A stretch of 64,000 bases of DNA from G963422445 sp963422445 (GTDB taxonomy: Bacteria; Pseudomonadota; Alphaproteobacteria; Thalassobaculales; Thalassobaculaceae). The stretch spans positions 6,076,001 through 6,140,000 of the forward strand of contig OY729512.2 of NCBI GenBank assembly GCA_963422445.2. The letters run 5' to 3'. Numbering within the stretch: the first letter of the stretch is position 1; every line of letters begins with the position of its first letter. The notes beneath the pieces were generated by a model. It saw nothing but the letters and a program-made list of their open reading frames with translations. It was not told the DNA's origin and did not search any database. This document shows, in pieces, positions 1 to 9,168 of this stretch. The translations under genes and the position numbers were made by a program.

Positions 1-250
1 GTCGATATTCTCTTGGTCTGTCCGCGCCACCCTCGCTAGCCGGATGTTCGCAACAGGACATGAGGGCAATCCAGCGGACCCGGGACACCGTCACGGCCGG
101 CCAACAGTGGATCGAGTCCACGGTCCGCGGATCATGGGCCGTTATCGACAATGAGGCAGCCTGAAACAATGGACGACGAGTCAATATCATTTTAGCTGGT
201 ACGATACCGCTGGCACCGGCCGGAACCGGACGATACCACGACCTCCTGCC

Positions 251-490
251 TCAACGCTCCGGCGGCAGAAGTCGTTTGCCGAACCGTCTTGCAAATCCGA
301 CCGGATCGTCCAATGCACTGCCCTCGGCCGCTGTCTCTTTCAGGGTCTCGGCAACATGGCGGCCGGCATTCTCGACCTTTGGCGCGGCCTTGCGGTAGGC
401 GGTCTCAACGGTATCGGCCGCCTTCCGGCGCACCTCGGGGTTCTCGGCCAACCGCCGTGCCGCCTCGAACAACAGGCGTCGCAACACCAT
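251..490 (-). CDS. Small hypothetical protein
   Basis: A 79-residue ORF whose ATG lies one base after the stop of the aminotransferase gene (TGA-G-ATG on the minus strand), so it is probably translationally coupled and the last gene of that operon. The product is rich in Arg, Ala and Glu, looks helical and soluble, and has no membrane segment or signal peptide. I do not recognise the family. A longer in-frame extension to 568 exists but would lie inside the aminotransferase gene and is less likely. Confidence 0.5.
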   Translation of the reverse strand: MVLRRLLFEAARRLAENPEVRRKAADTVETAYRKAAPKVENAGRHVAETLKETAAEGSALDDPVGFARRFGKRLLPPER

Positions 491-491
491 C

Positions 492-1802
492 TCAACTCTC
501 CGACAGCACTGCCCGCCGACTATCGAGAAATTCTTCGAAAGCGGAGACCGCGACATCCAGATCTTCATCGCGAATCGGCAATGACAGATTCATCATGCCG
601 CGCCTGGCGTGATAGACTCCCGACCGGATCATGTCGAGATGCAACAGATCACGCTTTCGGTTGGCCGCCGGATCACTCACAGGCCGCCGAATCTCACCCT
701 GTTGAAAATGCACCGTGCTCATCGAGCCCAGCCCGGTCACCTGCATCGGCAGGCCGCGCCGGACGATCGCGCCGTTCATCCGCGAGCGAAACTGTTGGCC
801 CCTGACATTCAGCGCAATGCAAGCCTCCGGCGTGAAGATCTCCGTCAGACCGGCAAGACCGGCCATCATTGTCAAAATATTGTTGTTGAAGGTTCCGGCG
901 TGCGGCCAAGCATTCGCCGACCGCGGATCGAAACCACTCATGACGTCAGCCCGGCCGCCAAACCCGCCAAACGACAGGCCACCACCAAGATATTTCCCGA
1001 GCGTCACCAGATCCGGCGTGATGCCAAGCGCGCCGTGCCGGCCGCCCGGAGCCAGCCTCGAGGTCATGACCTCGTCAAAAATCAACAATGCGCCGGTTTG
1101 TGCCGTCTCCGAGCGAAGCGTCGACAGGAACTCGGCCGATGCCGGGATGCAACCGCTCGACCCCATCATCGGCTCGACAATGACGCAGGCCAACCGATCG
1201 CCCTCGCGCCGGATCGCTTCGCGGGCCGCATTCGCGTCGTTATACGGCACCAGAACCGTATCGAAAGGCGCGTTCACCGGCGATGGCGCGGCAAAGTACA
1301 GAACCCCGCCGTGATATCCGCCCTGCATTCCCATGACTTTCGAACGGCCAGTGTAGGCTCGCGCCGCGCCAATCGCCATAAGATTGGCCTCGGTACCGGA
1401 ATTCGTGAAACGCACCAGTTCGATTGCCGGAAACCGGTCGACCACGGCGCGGGCAAGCCGGGCTTCCGCCAGATTCGGGCCGCCGAGGACAATGCCGTCG
1501 CCGACAGCAGTTTCGATGGCATTACGGATGACCTGATCGTCATGACCGAACAGCCCGGCAGTATATTCACCGAGCAGATCGAGGAGCCGGTGCCCGTCCA
1601 CATCCGTGAGCCAGGCGCCCGTGCCGCCGGCAAAGGTCAGCGGGAACGGCGCGTAATGCAACACGGTTCTGGTATTGCCGCCGGGCATGACCTCCACAGC
1701 TGTCGCATGGGCCGCGGCACTGTTCGGATTGCGCGCGCGAAAGGTCTCCTCGGCTTCGGCATAGGCTGCTTCGATATCGACATTGATCAATACGGTGCTC
1801 AT
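492..1802 (-). CDS. Class III PLP-dependent aminotransferase, glutamate-1-semialdehyde aminomutase type
   Basis: A 436-residue cytosolic fold-type I PLP enzyme. Visible landmarks are the NSGTEAN phosphate-binding loop (about residues 134-140), the IFDEV strand with the PLP-ring Asp243, and TLGK with the Schiff-base Lys270. Length and motifs fit the hemL-like branch of class III, which includes the true aminomutase and many omega-aminotransferases. The start overlaps the mtnA stop (ATGA), so the two are one operon. This pairing argues against a dedicated haem role and for transamination of an unknown amine or amino acid. The substrate cannot be read from sequence. Confidence 0.85.
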   Translation of the reverse strand: MSTVLINVDIEAAYAEAEETFRARNPNSAAAHATAVEVMPGGNTRTVLHYAPFPLTFAGGTGAWLTDVDGHRLLDLLGEYTAGLFGHDDQVIRNAIETAVGDGIVLGGPNLAEARLARAVVDRFPAIELVRFTNSGTEANLMAIGAARAYTGRSKVMGMQGGYHGGVLYFAAPSPVNAPFDTVLVPYNDANAAREAIRREGDRLACVIVEPMMGSSGCIPASAEFLSTLRSETAQTGALLIFDEVMTSRLAPGGRHGALGITPDLVTLGKYLGGGLSFGGFGGRADVMSGFDPRSANAWPHAGTFNNNILTMMAGLAGLTEIFTPEACIALNVRGQQFRSRMNGAIVRRGLPMQVTGLGSMSTVHFQQGEIRRPVSDPAANRKRDLLHLDMIRSGVYHARRGMMNLSLPIRDEDLDVAVSAFEEFLDSRRAVLSES

Positions 1803-2923
1803 GAGGCAGTTCCTCCCCGTTCCTGTGCGTCCCGGCGTTCCGGGAACAGATCCAGCAAACCCTCGGCCGAAGCATCGGCAATGCCACGCTCGGTGATCAG
1901 GCCGGTAATCAGCCGGGCCGGCGTCACATCAAAGGCCGGGTTGGCAACCGGACTGCTTTCGCAGGCAATCGTCACTGTCGCGATAGATCCGTCACCGAGC
2001 CGGCCTGTCATTTGGCTGACCTCTTCGGTGCCACGCTCCTCGATCGGCACATCACGAAGCCCGTCATCGATGCGCCAGTCTATGGTCGGTGATGGCAAGG
2101 CGACATAGAAGGGAATGCCGTTGTCCTTTGCTGCAAGCGCTTTCAGATAGGTTCCGATCTTGTTGCAGACATCACCGGCGGCCGTTGTCCTGTCAGTCCC
2201 TGTAATGACCAGATCAACATGGCCGTGCTGCATGTAATGTCCACCCGCATTGTCGACAATGACCGTATGCGGCACACCGTGATGCGCCAGTTCCCAGGCC
2301 GTGAGGCTTGCCCCCTGATTGCGCGGCCTGGTTTCATCAACCCAGACATGAATGGCAATACCGGCATCATGAGCCATGTAGATCGGCGCCGTCGCCGTGC
2401 CCCAGTCGACGGTTGCCAGCCAACCGGCATTGCAATGGGTCAGGATGTTGACCGCTTCACCGGCCGTTTTTGTCTTCGCGACGGATTCGATGATTGGCAG
2501 GCCGGCGCAGCCGATGCCGCGATTGATCTCAATATCATCCTCGCAAATCTCCCTGGCAAGCGCCAACGCGGCATCGGCACGGCGCGACGGCGCGAGCGGC
2601 AACAGCCGGTCGCGCGCGGTTTCCAGCGCCCAGGCAAGATTGGCTCCCGTCGGCCGGGTTGCCAGCAGCATATGGCACGCGGCGTCAAGATTGTCATCGG
2701 AAGGATCGGCACGCATCGCCAGCCATACGCCGAATGCGGCCGTTGCACCGATCAACGGTGCACCACGGACCAGCATTGCGCGAATTGCATGTGCCGCCGC
2801 GTCGACCGTCCGCAGTCGCGTAGTCTCGAAGACATGCGGGAGCCGTGTCTGGTCAATGATCTCCGCCGCCTCGTTGTCGGAAGTCGGCATGATCGTGCGC
2901 ATTGGTTGTCCGCTGACCTTCAT
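1799..2923 (-). CDS. mtnA: S-methyl-5-thioribose-1-phosphate isomerase (MtnA)
   Basis: The 374-residue product would isomerise 5-methylthioribose-1-phosphate to methylthioribulose-1-phosphate in methionine salvage. Visible motifs are RGAPLIG (from residue 53), THCNAG with the catalytic Cys164, and TGTDR with Asp244 (the usual form is GADR), followed by GDVCNKIGTY. I chose the start at 2923 because GGGGGAGG sits just before it; an in-frame extension to 2995 lacks such a site. The gene is first in a minus-strand operon with the aminotransferase. No other mtn gene is in the window, so a role in a related sugar-phosphate pathway is possible. Confidence 0.85.
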   Translation of the reverse strand: MKVSGQPMRTIMPTSDNEAAEIIDQTRLPHVFETTRLRTVDAAAHAIRAMLVRGAPLIGATAAFGVWLAMRADPSDDNLDAACHMLLATRPTGANLAWALETARDRLLPLAPSRRADAALALAREICEDDIEINRGIGCAGLPIIESVAKTKTAGEAVNILTHCNAGWLATVDWGTATAPIYMAHDAGIAIHVWVDETRPRNQGASLTAWELAHHGVPHTVIVDNAGGHYMQHGHVDLVITGTDRTTAAGDVCNKIGTYLKALAAKDNGIPFYVALPSPTIDWRIDDGLRDVPIEERGTEEVSQMTGRLGDGSIATVTIACESSPVANPAFDVTPARLITGLITERGIADASAEGLLDLFPERRDAQERGGTAS

Positions 2924-3070
2924 GACCTCCCCCACACCTCGTCGCCATCTTCGCAGGATAACCCGCCAACGCCGGAATTTGAACGCCTGGCACACGGATC
3001 TATCGTTCCCGTGACAGGTTACGTGTCGGGTGCTACAAAATCGCGCCGCCCATGATGAGGATTTTCGCCG

Positions 3071-4390
3071 ATGATACCGCGTTATTCACGCCCGGCCATG
3101 CGCGCAATCTGGGAGCCCGAGAACCGGTTTCGCATCTGGTTCGAGATCGAGGCCCATGCCTGCGACGCCCAGGCCGCACTCGGTCGAATTCCCGCAGCCG
3201 CGGCGGCAGCAGTCTGGGAACGCGGTGGCTTCGATGTGGCCCGGATCGACGCCATCGAGGCCGAAGTCAAGCACGATGTCATCGCCTTCCTGACCAGCCT
3301 CGCCGAACATGTCGGACCCGAAGCGCGTTTCGTCCATCAAGGCATGACCTCGTCCGACATTCTCGACACCTGTTTCAATGTCCAGCTGACCCAGGCCGCA
3401 GACATTCTGCTTGAGACGCTTGACGGTTTGCTCGCGGCATTGAAACGCCGCGCCTTCGAACACAAGCAGACCCCGACAATTGGCCGCAGCCATGCGATTC
3501 ACGCCGAACCAACCACTTTCGGAGTCAAACTTGCCGGGTTTTATGCCGAGTTCGCCCGCAACAGCGAACGCCTTGCCGGAGCCCGAAAAGAGGTCGCGAC
3601 CTGCGCGATTTCCGGGCCGGTCGGAACCTTTGCCAGTGTCGATCCGGCCGTCGAGGCCCATGTTGCCGGCCAGCTCGGTCTGGTTGCCGAACCGGTGTCA
3701 ACCCAGGTGATTCCGCGCGACCGGCACGCGATGTTCTTTGCCACCCTCGGCATTATAGCCAGTTCCATCGAACGTCTGGCCGTCGAAATCCGGCATCTCC
3801 AGCGCACCGAGGTCCGTGAGGCGGAGGAATTTTTCTCGTCAGGGCAGAAAGGTTCATCGGCGATGCCACACAAACGCAATCCGGTCCTGACGGAAAATCT
3901 GACCGGACTGGCGCGACTGGTCCGCAGCCACGTCATCCCGGCGATGGAAAATGTTGCGCTCTGGCACGAACGCGACATCTCGCATTCGGCGGTGGAACGC
4001 ATCATCGGGCCCGATGCAACCATCGGTCTCGACTTTGCCCTTGCCCGTCTTACCGACGTGATCGACAAACTGATCGTCTATCCGGAAACGATGCAAGCCA
4101 ACCTCGATCGCCTCGGCGGCCTGATCTATTCGCAGCAGGTGATGCTGGCTCTGACCCAAAAGGGCATGAGTCGCGAGGACGCTTATGCCGCGGTCCAGGG
4201 CAATGCGATGCTGGCCCGGGAGGGCAGTGTCGATTTCCTTGGCATGCTGAAAGCCGACGACATGGTTTGCGCCCATCTTGAGGCCGCGGAACTCGAAGCG
4301 CTGTTCGACATGACCGCCCAGCTTCGACAGGTGGACACGATCTTTGATCGAGTGTTCGGGGCAGATGCCACAAAGACTGAGGCAGCCTGA
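3071..4390 (+). CDS. purB: Adenylosuccinate lyase
   Basis: A 439-residue fumarase/aspartase-superfamily enzyme that acts twice in purine synthesis, cleaving SAICAR and adenylosuccinate to release fumarate. The superfamily signature GSSAMPHKRNP is present, with the mobile-loop catalytic serine at residues 262-263. The TSSD motif (about residues 93-96) and GRSHAIHAEPTTFG, with the catalytic His, are also visible. A GAGGA sits 10 bases before the ATG. The gene is divergent from mtnA across 147 bp, which must hold both promoters. It runs full length to TGA at 4390, immediately followed by the monooxygenase pseudogene. Confidence 0.95.
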   Translation: MIPRYSRPAMRAIWEPENRFRIWFEIEAHACDAQAALGRIPAAAAAAVWERGGFDVARIDAIEAEVKHDVIAFLTSLAEHVGPEARFVHQGMTSSDILDTCFNVQLTQAADILLETLDGLLAALKRRAFEHKQTPTIGRSHAIHAEPTTFGVKLAGFYAEFARNSERLAGARKEVATCAISGPVGTFASVDPAVEAHVAGQLGLVAEPVSTQVIPRDRHAMFFATLGIIASSIERLAVEIRHLQRTEVREAEEFFSSGQKGSSAMPHKRNPVLTENLTGLARLVRSHVIPAMENVALWHERDISHSAVERIIGPDATIGLDFALARLTDVIDKLIVYPETMQANLDRLGGLIYSQQVMLALTQKGMSREDAYAAVQGNAMLAREGSVDFLGMLKADDMVCAHLEAAELEALFDMTAQLRQVDTIFDRVFGADATKTEAA

Positions 4391-4695
4391 TCGCCTTGGG
4401 TTCTCGATCGTCTGGTTCGCCGAGTTCCATTTCTCACACTATCGCCTCTGCCCCTCGCCGCTAATCATGGCCGCCCGTTATGCCGGTGAAACCGAACACA
4501 TCTTGACTCGCGCCCGCCGTCATCGTGGTTTCACTCTATCAACCGATGCGCGTTCTTGCGGAAATCAGCACGGTCGACGCCTTGTCGGACGACCGCCTCG
4601 TCCTTGGCGTCGGCAGCAATTATTAGCCTTATGAATTCCAGAGCTCCGGCCAGAACCTCGAGTATTTGTCGAGTCATGCTCGAAAAATTTCTTGA

Positions 4696-4814
4696 GCGCT
4701 TATGCACGTAGCTCCGGTTGCGAGAGTTTGCCGCGAGATGTTGACCTCTACTGGTCCATCTGGGACGGTTTTCGATCAACATATTGATCAAGCCGGGCCA
4801 AGTGCATAAGCGGT
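4696..4814. mobile_element. MITE copy 1 (non-coding, inverted-repeat element)
   Basis: A 119-bp non-coding element. Its ends GCTTATGCAC (from 4698) and GTGCATAAGC (to 4811) are inverted repeats and match the ends of the element at 58004-58114. It is flanked by an imperfect 8-bp duplication, TTTCTTGA (4688-4695) and TTTCGTGA (4815-4822). Removing the element and one duplication rejoins the monooxygenase reading frame. The internal sequence differs from copy 2, so only the ends are conserved, as expected for a MITE moved by a transposase encoded elsewhere. Confidence 0.75.
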
Positions 4815-5473
4815 TTTCGTGAAATGCTCGAACGCGCCTTCGATGGCGGAACGTTCAGCTATGACGGTGCGCATTACCAGATGCCATCAACCCATATCAA
4901 CGGCCGACCGGACATCTGACTTGCCGGCGGCGATGAAACGGGCCACCGATTGCGCGCCCGGCACGGTTACAGGTCGACCTTCACGGGGCACTGGCATGGT
5001 GCCACCTATCAGAAAACGGTGCGCGACCGGATCGCCGAATCCCATCGAGATGAAGGCCGTGATCCCGAAACCATGCAGCTCGGGATCCAGCGCTTCATAT
5101 ACGTCACGACAAGCCATGACCAGACGTTGGCTTATGTCGACAGCGCCCGGCTTCAGATGCGCATCGCGGCAGCCATGCGTCGGGGCGTCATGAAAGACGT
5201 CGAGGTTCCGATACCGAACGAACCCTCGATAGGGAAAATGGCCGGCAATTTGCTAGTTGGCGATTGCGAAACGATCGCCAAACGCCTGTGCAACGAAATC
5301 CGGGCGGCGCGGCCGTCACACATGACGTTCCACTTCCATGTCAGCGGCTCCCCGCATCGCGTCGCTCTAGATGCCATGGAAAAACTGATGGGGATTATAT
5401 CGAATAGTCACATCCGGGTTGATAAAGCGGACATCTGGGTCTATATTACAATTCCATTTCAAGGAATTGAACG

Positions 5474-6414
5474 ATCACCCGCAAGGCACCGGGCAAGGTC
5501 CACCGCAAGGGTTTGACACTGCTACAGGTCGCCGCCATGGTCCCGGACGAAGATCCCGCAAAGGCGGGGCTCGCCGCTCTACGGTGGCCCGATGGCCCCT
5601 ACTGCCCACATTGTGGCAGCGTCAACGTTCAGTCGAACATCAAACACAAGTCTATGACGCCCCGCTGTCGGGATTGCCCGAACAAGCGCATGTTCTCGGT
5701 CAAGACGGGAACGGTCATGAAAGGCTCGAACCTCACATATCGCGTGTGGGCCGTCGGCACCGACCTCTTTACGACGAACATCCAGGGCATATCCTCCATG
5801 CGGCGGCCAGAAAGCTGCTTGGTTCATGCTGCATCGTCTGCGCAAGACATTCGCAGCCGAGGCCGGGCCTTTCGCCGGTCCCGTTGAAGGGGACGAACCC
5901 TATATGGGCGGGACACGCAAGACCATGCCGAAGGCCAGAGGCAAGGCGCTCACGGGGCGCGGGGCCGTCGGCCAGACGGCGGTTGTCGGCGCCAGGGATC
6001 GTGCGACGAAGGCCATCACTGCCCGCGTCATCAAGCAGACCGGGACGCCGACCCTTCACGGCTTCGTCGCGCGACAGGTCCGTAAGAACGCCACGGTCTA
6101 CACCGACAAGGCCGCAGCCTATCGAGCACGCAGCGGTCAATCATTCGGCCGACGCATATGTCCGGGGTATGGCGCATACCGACGGGATCGGGTCCTTTTG
6201 GTCTACGCTCAAGCGGGGGCGCAACGGCATCTATCACAAGATGTCGCCCAAGCACCTTGACCGCTACGTCACCGAATTCGTCGGGCGGCACAACATTCGC
6301 GATGCCGACACAATCGAGCACATGGCAGGGGGTGTCGCCGGGATGGCTGGCAAGTGCCTGCGCTACACTGACCTTATCGCCGACAACGGCTTGGCCTCGG
6401 GAGCGCGCATGTGA
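5474..6414 (+). pseudogene. IS1595-family transposase, inactivated
   Basis: An ISXO2-type DDE transposase in three frames. The N-terminal part has the zinc-ribbon CPHC/CRDC (from about 5603), the middle has DEPYMGG and VYTDKAAAY, and the C-terminal part has SPKHLDRYVTEF and GRHNIRDADTIEH. Two internal deletions shift frame, near 5800 and near 6125. The usual family motif GIESFW reads GIGSFW here, so the third catalytic acidic residue appears lost. The start is a guess: the frame is open from 5474 but I see no good ATG. The TGA at 6412 overlaps the next small ORF. Confidence 0.8.
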
Positions 6415-6593
6415 GGATGACCACACGACAGAGGCTGGATGGCCTGCGAAGCAATGTGACGCGCGCTTTAGAATATCAGGGAAACGTCGTGACCTTGAGC
6501 GCGCAGGACAGCGCCCTGCTGATCGAAAATGCGGCGTTGCGAACACAGGAGAAACAGGCTTTTACATCCGGTCGCTGGACGATCAGGGTCTGA
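6411..6593 (+). CDS. Small ORF inside the IS1595 element, unknown
   Basis: A 60-residue ORF with a GTG start at 6411 overlapping the transposase stop (GTGA) and an alternative ATG at 6417. The predicted product begins MRMTTRQRLDGL and has no motif I recognise. Another reading frame continues to 6661 with a plausible sequence (SLDDQGLMIADCSRDN), so the original gene may have been longer and frameshifted. It could be a passenger gene of the IS. Confidence 0.35.
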   Translation: MRMTTRQRLDGLRSNVTRALEYQGNVVTLSAQDSALLIENAALRTQEKQAFTSGRWTIRV

Positions 6594-7222
6594 TGATTGC
6601 GGATTGCTCGCGCGACAACAGGATCCTGCAAGCGCGCCTCATCATTGACGGGCTACGCTGACCGCATCAGTGCTGAACCAACTTCGGAGCTGATGCATGA
6701 TCGATAGCAAGAAGCGTCCTATCCCGCGAGATCGCCTTGCCGCCCACCGCGCACCAGCCCCGAAAGGCCGAACACGAAAAGGGCCACGACATGCCCGGCG
6801 CAAGCCGTGAAACTGTGCGACAGGCGGTCATGCGGCCCTCACTGTGTGGCGGCGTGCCTTGAATGCAGCAACTGTAAAACCTCAGTGATCGTCTCGCTTG
6901 ATAGCGACAATGTTGCTCTCCCGAGCGCCGGTGCCGGAATGGTGCCGAGCCCTTGCGAACATCTCTCCCGGAAAGAGGCAGTCCCCGCCTATCCGCCAAG
7001 CCTGGGAAGCGACCTCGAGCCGGATATCAGGCTGTTGTATTCAGCGGGGAGCCCGACGGAGCGGGAACCCGAAAAATCGCATAGGGAAGTTGGGCGCGGG
7101 ACCGGGCTTGCGTTAACCCCTAAATGTGACTATTCGATATAATCCCCAAACTGATGACCGACATCACGCCGCTTGTGGAGCGGGAACTCGGACCGCTGTC
7201 GGCAATCGACACGCCAGCGCTA

Positions 7223-7885
7223 TGGAAAGTCTGAATAAGTCGGGTTTGGCAAAATAGATCCATTGACGACGGAGTGGAGGGCGGGCCATGGAGCAAGCGA
7301 CGTTTGCGAAGCTGGAGGACGACGTGAAGAAGCGTCGCACGCGGCGCGAGGTGTTTCTTGAGAAGATGGTCGGGCTGGTTCCCTGGGGTCGTCTGGAGGA
7401 GCAGGTCAAGCCGTTCTATCCGAAGGCCGGGCGCGGTCGGCGTTCCTATCCGCTGGCGGTGATGCTGCGGGTGCACTACGTGCAGTTGTTCTACAAGCTG
7501 GGCGACCCCGGGATGGAGGACCTGCTCTTCGAGGTGGGGTCAGTGCGGCGGTTCGTGGGACTGCAGCTGTCGGGTCTGCTGCCCGACGGGACGACGATCC
7601 TGAACTTTCGCCACCTGCTGGAAAGGCCCGGTCTGGGCGAGACGCTGTTCGAGGGGATCAACGCGCATCTGGCCTCGCTCGGACACCGCTTGAGTACGGG
7701 AACGATCCGTCCGGCGCCGCGCGCCGTGGCGGCGGCAAGCGGGCCGCTCGGTCGCAGACCGCGCCTTGAACCGCCCTTGCTTCCGTATTAACCAACCACA
7801 GATCGCTCTCGAACAGCTTCCGGCATTCACCAACGGACGCGATGAACCTTGTCCTCCGCCAATATCGGGTTTGTTCAGACCTTCC
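7223..7885 (+). mobile_element. IS5-family insertion sequence remnant, internally deleted
   Basis: The ends are related inverted repeats: GGAAAGTCTGAATAAG at 7224 and the complement of GTCTGAACAAACC at the right (about 7868-7885). They are flanked by CTA at 7220-7222 and 7886-7888. At about 660 bp the element is roughly half the usual IS5 length, and the transposase middle and C-terminus are missing. Inserted near the 3' end of the monooxygenase gene. A related IS5 end is found near 47570. Confidence 0.7.
7288..7791 (+). pseudogene. IS5-family transposase, N-terminal fragment
   Basis: A 167-codon reading frame whose first 130 residues are a typical IS5-family N-terminus: WGRLEEQVKPFYPK, RGRRSYPLAVMLRVHYVQ, and LPDGTTILNFRHLLE. 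The frame then runs into unrelated sequence (from about residue 139) and stops. The DDE catalytic domain is absent, so it cannot transpose. The ATG at 7288 is preceded by GGAGGGCGGGCC. Confidence 0.75.
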
Positions 7886-7888
7886 CTA

Positions 7889-8999
7889 GTGTGTTGATCG
7901 TTACAAATATATCCATTATTATGTTCTTCTGATTTGTCGATCACGGAGGTCTGCAAGATGCGCCCTGGTGTTTCATTCACGCTCACTTCAGGCGACCGGC
8001 ATCGCCTTGAAACGGTTGTCCCGGACCCGAAGAGCCCGCAGAAGCACGTCTGACGGGCGCGCATCGGTCTTCTGAGCGACGATGGGCTCGGCACGATGGC
8101 CATCATGAGAGAGACCGGCCAGGCGAAGAACAGTGTCTGGCGCTGGCAGGACCGCTTTTATGGAAGAAGGTGTGGACGGACTTCTGCGGGACAAGACGCG
8201 TCCGCCGGGCAAGACGCCTCCGGCTCCTGAGCAGGTGGCGAAGATCGTCGGGTTGACCCACACCTCGCCGCCTCACGCGGCGACCCACTGGACGCTGCGG
8301 GCGATGGCGAAGGCTGTGGGGGTGCCGCTTCGAGGGTCTGGGCGGTCTGGCAGGCGCATGGCCTGATGCCGCACCGCTGGCGGCCGTTCAAGCTTTCGAA
8401 CGATCCCGCCTGCGTCGAGACGCTGACCGACATCGTCGGCCTCTCCGTTGCGCCGTCGGCTCACGCGGTCGTGCTGTCGATCGATGACACGTCGCACAGT
8501 CAGGCCCGCGACCGCACACAGCCCGGCCTGCCGCTGAAGAAAGGCCGCGGCGCCACCATGACACATGATTCCAGGCGCAACGGCACGACGACGCTGTTTG
8601 CCGCCCTGACCGTGCTCGACGGCACGGTCATCGGCCAGCACGCCAGTCGGCATCGCCACCAGGAGTTCCCGAGATGCCGCAACCGCATCGCGCGCACGAT
8701 ACCTGCCGGCGTCCCGGTCCATGCCATCCTCGACAACGACGCTACTCACAAGCACAAGGACGTCCAGGTCTGGCTCGCACGCCATCCGCGCTGGACCTTC
8801 CACGTCACCCCCACCTCGAGCGCATGGCTGAACGCGCTCGAAGGCGTCTTCGCCAAGCGGACACGAACTCCAGGACGCCATCCACCGCGTCATCGACGAA
8901 CACAACACCACCGAAGCCAAGCCCTCCGTCTGGACCGCCGATCCCGATACCATCATCGCCGCTAGAAAAAGAGGGTTCCAAACGTTGGAATTAATCCAC
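7889..8999 (+). mobile_element. IS630-family insertion sequence, copy 1
   Basis: About 1.1 kb flanked by TA dinucleotides (7887-7888 and 9000-9001), the target used by IS630. It holds a frameshifted transposase and is nearly identical over its 3' 0.9 kb to the element ending at 59501. It lies directly against the IS5 remnant in the last codons of the monooxygenase gene. Confidence 0.75.
7959..8993 (+). pseudogene. IS630-family transposase, frameshifted
   Basis: A DDE transposase split over several frames. The N-terminal helix-turn-helix part (MAIMRETGQAKNSVWRWQDR from 8096) is followed by GLMPHRWRPFKLSNDPA (from 8363). The catalytic-domain segments VVLSIDDT, HAILDNDATHKHK and HVTPTSSAWLNALEG are visible. 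A deletion of about 45 bp near 8865, relative to copy 2, removes the RRRLKYGVF region and shifts frame before the C-terminus. There is an early in-frame stop near 8052. Not functional. Confidence 0.75.
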
Positions 9000-9168
9000 T
9001 AGCGGCCGAATGACGGCGGCCACCATCCCGGGCGAGGACGGACGGCCACGGCTCCACATCCGGCGGCAGACCGTCTATCACAATTGTGACGGTTGCCGTT
9101 GTTGCATCGGCCGCCCGGATACGGGAGGCTGATATCTGGTAGTAATCCGCACAAAAAGGACACGCCGC

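Larger units (their letters stand above)
5390..7147 (+). mobile_element. IS1595-family insertion sequence with intact ends
   Basis: A 1758-bp element bounded by perfect 24-bp inverted repeats (5390-5413 and 7124-7147, starting GGGGATTATATCGAATAG). It is flanked by a perfect 8-bp target duplication AAACTGAT (5382-5389 and 7148-7155). Eight-base duplications and the ISXO2-like transposase fit the IS1595 family. About 740 bp after the transposase (6415-7147) hold only a small coupled ORF and unrecognised sequence. The element sits inside the monooxygenase gene. Confidence 0.9.
4391..9013 (+). pseudogene. LLM-class flavin monooxygenase gene broken by four insertions
   Basis: Fragments of one luciferase-like monooxygenase lie in order: VWFAEFHF and CPSPLIMAARYAG (4399-4490), QPMRVLAEISTVDALSD (about 4535-4590), TFSYDGAHYQMP after the MITE, a long C-terminal stretch to MEKL (4950-5389), and TDITPLVERELGPL (7156 onward). 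Removing the MITE (4696-4814), IS1595 (5390-7147), IS5 remnant (7223-7885) and IS630 (7889-8999), each with one target duplication, restores frame at each junction and ends ...DTPALAAE-stop at 9013. There are also an in-frame stop, two or more frameshifts and a missing 5' end beside purB, so the gene is dead. Family members oxidise varied substrates with FMNH2 or F420. Confidence 0.8.

Noticed and set aside
152..164. 13-bp repeat TGAGGCAGCCTGA shared with the purB end (4378-4390)
   Set aside because: Short, with no matching flanks or second partner; consistent with chance.
609..2108. A 499-codon plus-strand open frame opposite the aminotransferase
   Set aside because: It is antisense to two genes with clear family motifs, and its translation is Arg/Pro-rich without domains; a high-GC shadow.
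4950..5516. A 188-codon ORF taken as a monooxygenase gene
   Set aside because: It is only the C-terminal half of a broken gene and runs on into the IS1595 left end.
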